The position numbers and the translations under genes were made by a program. Shown here in pieces: positions 9,315-16,880 of a DNA stretch of 64,000 nucleotides. Origin of the DNA: Paenibacillus sp. 481 (GTDB lineage: Bacteria > Bacillota > Bacilli > Paenibacillales > Paenibacillaceae); contig NZ_CP075175.1 of NCBI RefSeq assembly GCF_021223605.1, forward strand, positions 5,287,501 to 5,351,500, given 5' to 3'. The notes beneath the pieces are model-generated. The model was not told where the DNA came from. It did no database searches and saw only the letters and a program-made list of their open reading frames with translations. Each line of letters begins with the position of its first letter. The first letter of the stretch is position 1.

Positions 9315-10637
9315 TCATGAATAGAGTCCGGTATCGGTGTCGGTGCCATAACTTTCAATCTTTTGCTTGACGCTCTTCAAGAAGCGACCACACACAAGAC
9401 CATTCAACACCCGGTGATCCAAGGAGAGACAGATGTTCATCATATCGCGGATGGCGATCATGTTATCGATGACGATCGGACGTTTGACGATCGCTTCAAC
9501 ACTTAAAATGGCCACTTGCGGTGGATTGATGATGGGCGCTGAAAGAATGGAGCCGAAAGAGCCTGTGTTATTAATGGTAAACGTTCCGCCCGTTATATCC
9601 TCTAGCGTGAGCCGGCCATCCTTCGTCTTCTTGACCAAGTCATCGACTGCTTTTGCAAGTCCGAGTATGTTTTTTTGGTCGGCGTCCTTAATGACGGGAA
9701 CGAATAACGCTACATCGTTGGCCACGGCAATCGAGATATGAACCGATTTTTTGACGATCATGTGATCATCGGCCCACTGCGAATTTAAGGCAGGGAATTC
9801 CTTCAAGGCTTCTACAACCGACTTTATAAAAAACGGTAAATACGTTAAATGGACTCCTTCTTTTCTCTTAAACTCCTCTTTGATCTGGCCTCGATATCGG
9901 ACCAGATTCGTGACATCGCATTCCACCATAAGCCAAGCATGAGGAATCTCCTCCTTGCTTTTAACCATACGTTTGGCAGTCGTTTTGTGAATAGCGGTAA
10001 TCGGGATCGTCTCGTCGGCTTGATGTAACGGAGCATTGGCGGTGGTTGACAAGGCATCAACGGAAATGGACGGTTTCGGCATTTCACGAGCTGATTTTAT
10101 CGGTTGGGATGGCTTAGATGGAAGTTCACTTGTTGGCACAGAGGTGGCCACGGCCTGCCTTTGTCCTTGTAACATTTCCAAGACGTCATGTCTGGTGATG
10201 CGTCCGGCAATGCCAGATCCCTGAACTTGGGAAAGATCTAGGTTGTGTTCTTGAGCCAGTTTAAGCACGGCCGGTGAATAGCGTGGCTGCATGGCTGCTT
10301 GCGTTGTCATATCATTGGTCACATCATTAGTCACACCATGGGCGCACTCATTATGAGCGAGGTCTGACATCTTTGCTTCAACCGGCGTGACCGCTTGGTC
10401 TTCCACCACGATCCAGCAAATCAAAGTTCCTACCGCTACCGTTTCGTCTTCTGGCACGACAATTTCGGTTATCGTGCCGCTAACCGTAGAAGGAACCTCC
10501 GCATTCACTTTATCTGTAATCACTTCGCATACCGGATCATATTTGTTGACTTTATCCCCGATGTTTACGAGCCACTTAGAAATGGTTCCTTCCGTTACAC
10601 TTTCCCCTAGCTGGGGCATAACGATTTTCTCAGCCAT
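9315..10637 (-). CDS. bkdB: Branched-chain 2-oxoacid dehydrogenase E2 (dihydrolipoyl acyltransferase)
   Basis: Core of the branched-chain 2-oxoacid dehydrogenase complex; it takes the acyl group from E1 and hands it to CoA. The lipoyl domain is at 1-77 with the lipoylated lysine in EVITDKVNAEVPS. A Thr/Val-rich linker follows, then the E1/E3-binding domain at about 117-155 (YSPAVLKLAQEH, GSGIAGRITRHDV), a second linker with prolines, and the catalytic domain at about 205-440 with the active-site HRVLNG. 440 residues is normal for a one-lipoyl E2. GGAGGAGAAT precedes the ATG, 18 bp after the E1 beta gene. No E3 (dihydrolipoamide dehydrogenase) gene is in the operon, so E3 must come from elsewhere. 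Confidence 0.95.
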   Translation of the reverse strand: MAEKIVMPQLGESVTEGTISKWLVNIGDKVNKYDPVCEVITDKVNAEVPSTVSGTITEIVVPEDETVAVGTLICWIVVEDQAVTPVEAKMSDLAHNECAHGVTNDVTNDMTTQAAMQPRYSPAVLKLAQEHNLDLSQVQGSGIAGRITRHDVLEMLQGQRQAVATSVPTSELPSKPSQPIKSAREMPKPSISVDALSTTANAPLHQADETIPITAIHKTTAKRMVKSKEEIPHAWLMVECDVTNLVRYRGQIKEEFKRKEGVHLTYLPFFIKSVVEALKEFPALNSQWADDHMIVKKSVHISIAVANDVALFVPVIKDADQKNILGLAKAVDDLVKKTKDGRLTLEDITGGTFTINNTGSFGSILSAPIINPPQVAILSVEAIVKRPIVIDNMIAIRDMMNICLSLDHRVLNGLVCGRFLKSVKQKIESYGTDTDTGLYS

Positions 10638-10655
10638 ATTCTCCTCCCGCTCGGC

Positions 10656-11639
10656 TCAAAATTGGGCCAATTGTTTCATGGCCTGATATACTTTATCCGC
10701 ATTGAGCATGAAAAATTTCTCCATTGGTAAACTATACGGCATAGCAGGAACGTCCGGACCGCAAAGGCGTTTGATCGGAGCATCCAATTCAAACATGCAT
10801 TCCTCTGCAAGCACAGCTGCTACTTCGGCGCCAACGCCTCCCTCTTTGTTGTCCTCATGAACAATAAGCACTTTACCCGTTTTACGAGCAGCCTCTACAA
10901 TAGACTCCTTATCCAGAGGATAGAGGGTACGCAAATCCAAAATATGAGCGCTATATCCTTCGCGGGCAAGTTTCTCCGCCGCTTCCAGCGCAAAATGCAA
11001 GGCAAGCCCGTACGTAATAACCGTGAAGTGTTCTCCTTGCCGCTTAATATCCGCCTTCCCTATGGGCACAATGTAATCCGAGTCCGGCACTTCTCCTTTG
11101 ATCGAGCGATAACATCGCTTATGCTCAAAGAACAGTACAGGGTCTTCATTACGGATAGCTGCTTTTAGCAGTCCTTTGGCATCATAGGGCGTAGAAGGTG
11201 TGACTACTTTTAAACCGGGAATATTGCAGAACATCGCTTCCACGCATTGCGAATGATAGAGGGCACCACGAACTCCACCCCCATAAGGCGCACGAATGAC
11301 CAAGGGACAGTTCCAATCTCCGTTCGAGCGATACCTCATTTTGGCTGCTTCATTCACAATTTGGTTTACGGCAGGCATGATATACTCAGCAAATTGAATT
11401 TCTGCAACAGGCCTCATGCCATGAGCAGCTGCCCCAATCGATACACCTGCAATGGCCGCTTCTGATAGGGGCGTATCTATAACCCGTTGTTCGCCAAATT
11501 CCTCATACAATCCCTGCGTAACCCGAAACACACCACCGCGCACTCCGACATCTTCCCCTAGTACAAATACCCTTTTATCTCGCTGCATTTCTTCTCGAAG
11601 AGCTTGTGACACTGCTTCAAGATAAGAAATCACGGCCAT
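10656..11639 (-). CDS. bkdAB: Branched-chain 2-oxoacid dehydrogenase E1 beta subunit
   Basis: Beta subunit (327 aa) of the thiamine-diphosphate-dependent E1 component, which with E1 alpha decarboxylates 2-oxoacids derived from leucine, isoleucine and valine. Transketolase-like pyrimidine domain at 1-180 (VFVLGEDVGVRGGVFRVTQGL, DTPLSEAAIAG, EIQFAEYI) and C-terminal domain at about 195-320 (DLRTLYPLDKESI, HEDNKEGGVGAEVAA). GGGGGAG lies 5-6 bp before the ATG, and the gene begins 12 bp after the E1 alpha stop, so the two subunits are tightly coupled. Confidence 0.95.
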   Translation of the reverse strand: MAVISYLEAVSQALREEMQRDKRVFVLGEDVGVRGGVFRVTQGLYEEFGEQRVIDTPLSEAAIAGVSIGAAAHGMRPVAEIQFAEYIMPAVNQIVNEAAKMRYRSNGDWNCPLVIRAPYGGGVRGALYHSQCVEAMFCNIPGLKVVTPSTPYDAKGLLKAAIRNEDPVLFFEHKRCYRSIKGEVPDSDYIVPIGKADIKRQGEHFTVITYGLALHFALEAAEKLAREGYSAHILDLRTLYPLDKESIVEAARKTGKVLIVHEDNKEGGVGAEVAAVLAEECMFELDAPIKRLCGPDVPAMPYSLPMEKFFMLNADKVYQAMKQLAQF

Positions 11640-11651
11640 TTTTCACTCCCC

Positions 11652-12665
11652 CTATTCTGCATACACGTGCTTAAGGGCATCTTCCGGAGCCGAATTCGGG
11701 GCATTCTCCGCATACTCCGTGGCCTCATCAATTTCCATGAGCATCCGGTCGTGGATGTCCTTCTCTTTAAGTTCATCTAATATTCCTAAACCTTTAAGAT
11801 AATTGCTGAAAGTGACTAGCGGATCCTTCTTCCTCGCTTCTTCCACTTCTTCACGGGAACGATAAGTTCGATCGTCGTCATCGCTGGAATGAGGAACTAA
11901 ACGATAGACGACCGCCTCAATAAGCGTCGGTCCTTCTCCTCTTTTTGCGCGATCGGCTGCCTCTTTCGTAACCTTGTATACTTCTAAGGGATCATTGCCA
12001 TCCACACTGATGCCAGGAAACCCATAACCTATTGCTCGATCCGCGATACTTGCACAAGCCACTTGCTTGGAATAGGGGACTGAAATGGCATACTTGTTAT
12101 TTTCGCACAAGAAAATGACAGGCAGCTTGTGTACCCCCGCAAAGTTCGCCGCTTCGTGAAATTCCCCTTGATTGCTGCCACCTTCTCCAAAGGCCGTTAA
12201 CACGACAAGGTTTTCATCCTGCATTTTTCCAGATAAAGCGATTCCAACTCCATGCGGCACTTGACTCGTTACGACACTAGAACCCGAAAGAATATTTAGT
12301 CTTTTACTCCCATAATGCCCTGGCATTTGGCGTCCGCCACTGTTGGGATCTCCCGCTTTGGCAAAAGCGGAAAGCATCAATTCCTTTGCCGTCATCCCGA
12401 ACACAATGACCATTCCCATATCCCGATAATACGGGCACAGATAATCTTTCGTTTGATCCAACGCATAAGCCGCTCCTACTTGTGCTGCTTCATGACCTTG
12501 GCAAGAAACGAGAAAAGGGATTTTTCCCGCACGATTTAGAAGCCACATCCGTTCATCTACTTTACGCGCCATAACCATATTCTGATACATTTCAAGAACC
12601 TGTTCATCCGATAAACCTAATGCTTGGTGCCGGTTCTTGACTCGACCATTTCCGGTTCTATTCAT
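11652..12665 (-). CDS. bkdAA: Branched-chain 2-oxoacid dehydrogenase E1 alpha subunit
   Basis: First gene of the operon; 337 aa alpha subunit of E1. The thiamine-diphosphate motif runs from GEGGSNQGEFHEA to ENNKYA in mid-protein, and the regulatory-loop segment PHSSDDDDRTYR is present. GHEAAQVGAAYAL and PYYRDMG are typical of the branched-chain rather than the pyruvate enzyme. The ATG at 12665 is chosen because GGAGGG lies 7 bp upstream; an alternative in-frame start 18 bp earlier has no site. Transcription should begin near 12734 from the promoter at 12741-12769, giving a leader of about 70 nt. Confidence 0.95.
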   Translation of the reverse strand: MNRTGNGRVKNRHQALGLSDEQVLEMYQNMVMARKVDERMWLLNRAGKIPFLVSCQGHEAAQVGAAYALDQTKDYLCPYYRDMGMVIVFGMTAKELMLSAFAKAGDPNSGGRQMPGHYGSKRLNILSGSSVVTSQVPHGVGIALSGKMQDENLVVLTAFGEGGSNQGEFHEAANFAGVHKLPVIFLCENNKYAISVPYSKQVACASIADRAIGYGFPGISVDGNDPLEVYKVTKEAADRAKRGEGPTLIEAVVYRLVPHSSDDDDRTYRSREEVEEARKKDPLVTFSNYLKGLGILDELKEKDIHDRMLMEIDEATEYAENAPNSAPEDALKHVYAE

Positions 12666-12740
12666 AGCGTATCCCTCCGACAATTGTGCCGCTGCATACT
12701 GCGGTTGTCTTTACTTTACATATCTTCATTCCAATCGTGA

Positions 12741-12769
12741 AATATATATTGTGCATGGAAACTATGCAA
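12741..12769 (-). promoter_or_regulatory. SigmaA promoter of the leucine operon with dyad in the spacer
   Basis: Read on the minus strand: -35 TTGCAT (12769-12764), 17-bp spacer, -10 TATATT (12746-12741). The spacer and -35 are covered by the inverted repeat TGCAT-N7-ATGCA (12752-12768), a good position for a repressor or a LysR-type box. No sigma-54 -24/-12 element of the kind used by the Bacillus bkd operon was recognised. Confidence 0.6.
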
Positions 12770-12840
12770 AAAAAATATAGCCCATTTATTTGCGATAAGA
12801 TTTCCGGGAAATATTCTCACCTGCTTGTCAAATAAAAACA

Positions 12841-12872
12841 AAAAGAACTCGATCACACGACCGAGTTCTTTT
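12841..12872. terminator. Terminator downstream of the phosphotransferase gene
   Basis: Perfect 11-bp inverted repeat AAAAGAACTCG / CGAGTTCTTTT with a 10-base loop. It has T tails in both directions. It lies 46 bp past the stop of the minus-strand gene at 12918 and insulates the leucine promoter. Confidence 0.85.
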
Positions 12873-12917
12873 ACGTTTATTCCACTTTCTTGTCTCCAGA
12901 CACCCGTATCCGTGTCC

Positions 12918-13799
12918 TCATTTTGCTTGTTCATACTCTTGCAAAATGATGTTGAGTGTATGCTTAGCATCTAATGCCATTCTTGAATTTTTTTCGCTGC
13001 TATCATAGGTTATAAGCGCCTTCCACAGCGCCCAGCCACGCGCTCGATTCCAAGTTGCTTCATCACATTCCACTTCAGCAAATAACGTCTTTCTACTTTC
13101 ATCGTCAAAAAAAGTCCAAGCCATTGCATAATCACAGGCAGGATCTCCGGTACCCAGTATACCAAAGTCAATAACAGCGCACAGTCTCCCGCCATTGACC
13201 AAAAGATTTCCTGGCGCAACATCCCCGTGAACCCAAACGGGATCTTTTGTCCATTTCGACTGCAACGCTACATCCCATACGGTTTGAAACTTATCTGTTT
13301 CTAATAACGGCTGTAGATGATTTAGGGCACACTTCGTTTCTTCATCGTATATGGATAGTGAGCCACCCCTATAAAAATTATGCACTCCGGCGATTGGTCC
13401 ATCAGAAGAATCTATGGCCTGAAGCTCCTTTAGAAAATGTGCTAAATCAATTGCAAGCTGATTCAGACTTAACACATTCTCATGGCTTACTGTTTCGCCC
13501 TCAATCCATTTATTAATCGTCCATGACCATGGATATCCTTCGGCTGGTTCTCCTTTTTCTAATGGAACTGATATCGGCAAAGTAAGATGCGGTTTTAGCT
13601 TCGGCAACCAAAACAATTCCTTTTCAACTTGTGGAACATAGCATTCCTTACTAGGTAGCCTGATGCTCATTTCAGAACCTAGATGAAAGGTTCTATTGTC
13701 ATGTCCCGATTTCTCTACTGGAGAAACGGGTAATTCAGACCATTGTGGAAATTGACCTTGTATAAGTCTACTTACTAAGTCTTTATTGATTTCCATCAT
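12918..13799 (-). CDS. Aminoglycoside phosphotransferase (APH) family kinase
   Basis: 293-aa protein kinase-like fold of the APH/choline kinase family. The catalytic loop is HGDVAPGNLLV (Asp as base, Asn for metal), followed by the DFG-like motif VIDFGILGTGDPACDYAM (about 205-225). The N-lobe carries the KSGHDNRTFHLG nucleotide loop. GGGAGG precedes the ATG at 6 bp. Such genes are common in Bacillales chromosomes. Some phosphorylate antibiotics (aminoglycosides, macrolides), but many have unknown small-molecule substrates, and nothing here decides. It is followed by degraded acetyltransferase sequence on its 5' side. Confidence 0.88.
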   Translation of the reverse strand: MMEINKDLVSRLIQGQFPQWSELPVSPVEKSGHDNRTFHLGSEMSIRLPSKECYVPQVEKELFWLPKLKPHLTLPISVPLEKGEPAEGYPWSWTINKWIEGETVSHENVLSLNQLAIDLAHFLKELQAIDSSDGPIAGVHNFYRGGSLSIYDEETKCALNHLQPLLETDKFQTVWDVALQSKWTKDPVWVHGDVAPGNLLVNGGRLCAVIDFGILGTGDPACDYAMAWTFFDDESRKTLFAEVECDEATWNRARGWALWKALITYDSSEKNSRMALDAKHTLNIILQEYEQAK

Positions 13800-13801
13800 T
13801 G

Positions 13802-14280
13802 TTAACCTCCCTCTTGAATCTTAGGAATATACATACTTTGTATTTCCTGCACTCCTGGAACAAACCTGAGATTAAGATAGACAGACTCCGCATCATTGCC
13901 CTCCATGACATACAACCTTAGCAGTGGATACTTATCTTTAAGCGCAGTCAGGACTCTTAATGATATAATCAGGTTCCCAAACAACTTCGAAATAATCTGT
14001 AGGGCGCTGCATCCAACGACATCTGAACTCATCTGGCCAAAATCCTGCCCTCGTATATAAATGAACTTGGTCTGGCAGTATTTCATAGGTCACTATAGGT
14101 TTCGTTCGATCAGACCACTGTATTAAAATATGTTTAAGCAGCTTAAGTACTTCAAATGAATCATTGAATGGGGGTATGTAAAATAAATGATAGATCGTAT
14201 TGGGTGCTATCCTTACCCCACCTATTTTGGATTCACCTTTATAGATCCAAAAAGAGTTTCCTCGTGGAGCATTGAAAGTG
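13802..14280 (-). pseudogene. Remnants of a GNAT acetyltransferase
   Basis: Two pieces of GNAT-like protein lie in different frames. From about 14280 to 13940 one frame reads KGESKIGGVRIAPNTIYHLF and ends EVVWEPDYIIKSPDCA. Another frame, ending at 13802, gives LRLYVMEGNDAESVYLNL and FVPGVQEIQSMYIPK, the alpha4/beta-strand tail typical of GNAT enzymes. Neither piece has an intact N-terminus, and a stop lies directly upstream of the first piece. This is best read as one or two decayed acetyltransferase genes joined by deletion. The gene at 12918 starts 3 bp after it. Confidence 0.6.
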
Positions 14281-14582
14281 AATGGAATACCATTTTTTCA
14301 AATGGTTTATGTCCTCTCTTAGGAAACCTGAGAACAACAAAAAAGACCACAAATGAACGTAGCTTCATCTGTAGCCTCAAATCTCCTGGATTATCCCTAT
14401 TAGCAGGTAATAATGATGTGTATACCTGAAAAAGCATACAAATACCGAGTACACAAGGCGCGGTGGAGAATGTGGGTATGATATCGCTGTTGTTCTTAAA
14501 GATATGAGCACGACTAAAAGAAGGTACACAGATCATAACTGTAGTTAACTCCCCTTAGGCCTCACCTATTCAGTTATTTAAT

Positions 14583-14680
14583 CAACTGATTAAGAACAAC
14601 AAAAATCATGTCACCATTCACTCCTATTGAATACACTTTTTATTATCATATCAGAGCTTTGGAAGCGCTTCAACCTTTTT
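14583..14680 (+). repeat. Dispersed repeat, copy A
   Basis: About 98 bp that align with 20192-20289 in the same orientation. The shared core is GATTAAGAACAACAAAAATC, followed by a close match through ACTCCTAT-GAATACACTTTTT and TTCAACCTTTTT. No open frame is conserved. The two copies flank the block holding oxidoreductase/HxlR, PadR-pentapeptide-P450 and GNAT genes. No transposase is linked to it. Confidence 0.7.
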
Positions 14681-14768
14681 AAGGTTGAGAGAAAGCCCCC
14701 CCCACGCAACCTACCGTTCGTGCAACGAGCTGCCAAACGAATCGATTTTGCGGGGCGGGGCCTGCTTA

Positions 14769-15329
14769 TTAATTGTACTCGCGCCCGAGCTGATACGCTC
14801 GTTCCAGCAAACTCTCAATATGCTCCTTGGATTCCGAAAGGGTATCGCATAGCAGTTCAACCCGGGATTCTTTCAAGCGGGCGTAGCCAGCAAGTAGTAT
14901 ATTGAGATAGTGTGACAGCGTCTCGTCACGCTTGTATTTGGTCATATGCTCTTGATCCCCGCCAGCCAGGCAGATCCACAGTACTTTTTTCTCCTCAAAT
15001 TTCCCGAACAGCCCCATGTTCCATACTTTGTCCAAGTAGCCTTTAAGCATCGCAGGGACGTTGTATTGCCATAACGGGAACACGAACACGAGCGTGTCTG
15101 CTGCAAGAATCCGGTCCATCTCCTTGCGAACTACGGGAGAGTAGTTTTTGTTCGGATTTATCCAATCTTCTTCATCTTCAACCGTATATACAGGATTGAA
15201 TCCGTCGTGGTGCAAGTCCAATAGATCGACTTCGTGGTTATTTTGCTTCAAACCTTCGACAAAACGGTTCATTACAGCGTGCGTAAGCGAATTTTGTCGA
15301 GGATGAGTGACGGTCACAAGCGTTTTCAT
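14769..15329 (-). CDS. NAD(P)H-dependent FMN oxidoreductase (flavodoxin-like fold)
   Basis: 186-aa member of the NQO/KefF/YwrO-type flavodoxin-fold quinone reductases, which use NAD(P)H and FMN for two-electron reduction of quinones and related electrophiles. Seen: the N-terminal FMN-phosphate loop THPRQNSLTHAV (about 7-18), the central motif VFVFPLWQYNVPAMLKGYLDKVW (about 81-103) and the GGDQEHMTKYK segment. The start at MKTLVTVTHPR is set by AGGAAGG upstream; 36 further in-frame codons enter the divergent promoter. It is divergent from an HxlR regulator, the usual arrangement for an electrophile- or redox-responsive pair. Confidence 0.92.
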   Translation of the reverse strand: MKTLVTVTHPRQNSLTHAVMNRFVEGLKQNNHEVDLLDLHHDGFNPVYTVEDEEDWINPNKNYSPVVRKEMDRILAADTLVFVFPLWQYNVPAMLKGYLDKVWNMGLFGKFEEKKVLWICLAGGDQEHMTKYKRDETLSHYLNILLAGYARLKESRVELLCDTLSESKEHIESLLERAYQLGREYN

Positions 15330-15451
15330 CGGATATCGACCTTCCTTTGTTCTGTATTTCCGGCGGCATCTATTGATACTATTCGAAGTGGTAGTAAATG
15401 GCCGGTTCCTGATGCTATTATGAATGTTACAAAACATATTGTTAAGTACGC

Positions 15452-15502
15452 ACTTAAAAGTGCTGTAGGTACTTTTAAGTTTCGTAGTATCATTTTTATA
15501 CT
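15452..15502 (+). promoter_or_regulatory. HxlR-type operator and promoter between oxidoreductase and hxlR
   Basis: A perfect 10-bp inverted repeat ACTTAAAAGT (15452-15461) / ACTTTTAAGT (15471-15480). Its right arm overlaps a weak -35 (TTTAAG 15474-15479), set 17 bp before a -10 TATACT (15497-15502) for the plus-strand regulator. A second small dyad AAGT-N4-ACTT (15444-15455) abuts it. The same design occurs before the oxidoreductase at 51981. Confidence 0.6.
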
Positions 15503-15539
15503 GACTATATTACCTTCGAAAGGTAGGAGGAGTGTTACT

Positions 15540-15911
15540 ATGAAGAAATATCCCAGTGGCATGGAGGCCGCGCTGGAAGTCGTCGGCGGAAAATGGAAAA
15601 GCATCATCCTATATCATTTGACAACCGGGAAAAAGCGTACCAATGAGCTGAGAAGGTTAATTCCCGACATTACTCAAAAAATGCTGACGCAGCAACTTCG
15701 CGAGCTCGAAAAGGATGGCATTATCAACCGGATCATCTACCATGAAATCCCACCCAAAGTGGAGTATGAGCTTAGCGAATACGGTTTGAGCTTGAGAACG
15801 GTGCTGGACAGCTTGTGCTTATGGGGAGAAAGGCACTTGGAAAAAGTGTACGGAGACAGGTCGGCCGTTCTGGAGGTGTACTGTCCGGACGATACCTATG
15901 AGCGCTTGTAA
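15540..15911 (+). CDS. HxlR-family transcriptional regulator
   Basis: 123-aa winged-helix regulator of the HxlR (MarR-like) family. Family features: VVGGKWKSIILYHL at the N-terminus, RRLIPDITQKMLTQQLRELEKDGII as the recognition region, and the wing YHEIPPKVEYELSEYG. There is no cysteine in the N-terminal segment that YodB/HypR-type redox sensors use, so sensing by that mechanism is not evident. The ATG follows AGGAGGAG. It probably controls itself and the divergent oxidoreductase through the dyad at 15452-15480. Confidence 0.93.
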   Translation: MKKYPSGMEAALEVVGGKWKSIILYHLTTGKKRTNELRRLIPDITQKMLTQQLRELEKDGIINRIIYHEIPPKVEYELSEYGLSLRTVLDSLCLWGERHLEKVYGDRSAVLEVYCPDDTYERL

Positions 15912-16461
15912 TAAGCGCTCCTTGTGGTGATCGTAAGCCAAGATCGCATATATCGTGGTTGCATCTCTGGACGGATGGTAGATTGTGCACGGGCTATCAT
16001 TATGAGTGTCTTTGTTGACTGGTTGGCCACAAGTCTGATCACTATGGCTTGTGGCCTCTTGGATATTGTCCTCTTCCTTTTCAAATCACGCGTAGCCTAG
16101 ATCGGCCTCCATGGCCAGCTCTTGATCCTCTACCCGGTTGGTTGCGGTAACCGCTATCTCTATCTGCCATACGAATCCACATCTTTCTTCTCAACTTCCA
16201 TCTCGGTACAGCCATTTCCGTACAATGACGCAGTACTCCCCTATCGTAGCAGCAATTTCGGATGAAGGGAGTACCGTAAACCCCAATCGAGTTTCCCCTG
16301 ATTTGCTCCCGACTTGCTACATTTCATTTGGAAGAAACGTTACATATTCGCTTTATTCATTCAGCTCCCCATTTCGCTTTACATGGTCCCCTCTGAGGAA
16401 AGTTCCTAACATGCATGGAAACAAGACATTAGATACCGATTGGAATGATTTATTTTTCCAA
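15912..16461. other. Gene-free stretch between hxlR and padR
   Basis: About 550 bp. Open frames here (plus 16138-16491, minus 15896-16084) have no ribosome site, a skewed composition and no recognisable protein pattern. Short minus-strand readings look like decayed coding sequence but cannot be assigned. I see no hairpin with a T tract. Confidence 0.4.
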
Positions 16462-16516
16462 CAAGGTATTACATCAAAGATATTACCTTGACAGTCATAG
16501 TAGTATGTCGTATTAT
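16462..16516 (+). promoter_or_regulatory. Promoter and candidate operator of the padR operon
   Basis: Near-consensus sigmaA promoter: TTGACA (16488-16493), 17-bp spacer, TATTAT (16511-16516). The inverted repeat CAAGGTA (16462-16468) / TACCTTG (16484-16490) overlaps the -35, as expected for autorepression by the PadR protein encoded 21 bp downstream of the -10. Confidence 0.7.
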
Positions 16517-16536
16517 ACAAATGCGGAGGTGATTAT

Positions 16537-16866
16537 ATGAGCGAGAACAAAATTACATCCGACCTGCTGCGCGGACATACGGATACGATGATATTGCGAC
16601 TCTTATCCGAAGCTGACCGCTATGGTTACGAGATAGTCAAGTTGATTGCCGAGCGCTCGGGCGGAAAGTATGAATTAAAGGAAGCCACGATGTACTCCAG
16701 CGTCCGTCGGCTTGAGGTGGACGGTGATATCGAGTGGTATTGGGGCGACGAATCTCAGGGTGGACGGCGTAAATATTTTAGGATTACCGAAAAGGGCAAG
16801 ACGACTTACGCCCGCAACAAAAGCAATTGGGAGTACGCCAAGCGCGTGCTTGAAAACTTATTATAG
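16537..16866 (+). CDS. PadR-family transcriptional regulator
   Basis: 109-aa PadR regulator, subfamily 2 size. The winged helix runs through LLRGHTDTMILRLLSEADRYGYEIVKLI and continues through ATMYSSVRRLEVDGDIEWYW to the GGRRKYFRITEKGK wing; a short C-terminal helix serves for dimerisation. GGAGGT precedes the ATG by 6 bp. It begins an operon with a HAAS-pentapeptide protein (14 bp gap) and a cytochrome P450. PadR genes are typically coupled to a HAAS-domain membrane protein; here the partner is not a membrane protein. Confidence 0.94.
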   Translation: MSENKITSDLLRGHTDTMILRLLSEADRYGYEIVKLIAERSGGKYELKEATMYSSVRRLEVDGDIEWYWGDESQGGRRKYFRITEKGKTTYARNKSNWEYAKRVLENLL

Positions 16867-16880
16867 GGAGAGATGAGATT

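Noticed and set aside
12716-12970. An 84-codon minus frame between the phosphotransferase and the leucine operon.
   Set aside because: It starts inside the phosphotransferase, passes through a terminator and covers the leucine operon promoter.
15452-15480. Short spaced repeats that might suggest a CRISPR-like array.
   Set aside because: Only one pair of arms, inverted not direct, and at promoter position; an operator explains it. No CRISPR array or cas gene is in the window.
16138-16491. A 117-codon plus frame before padR.
   Set aside because: No ribosome site, Ser/Pro/Tyr-rich random-like composition, and it runs into the padR promoter and operator.
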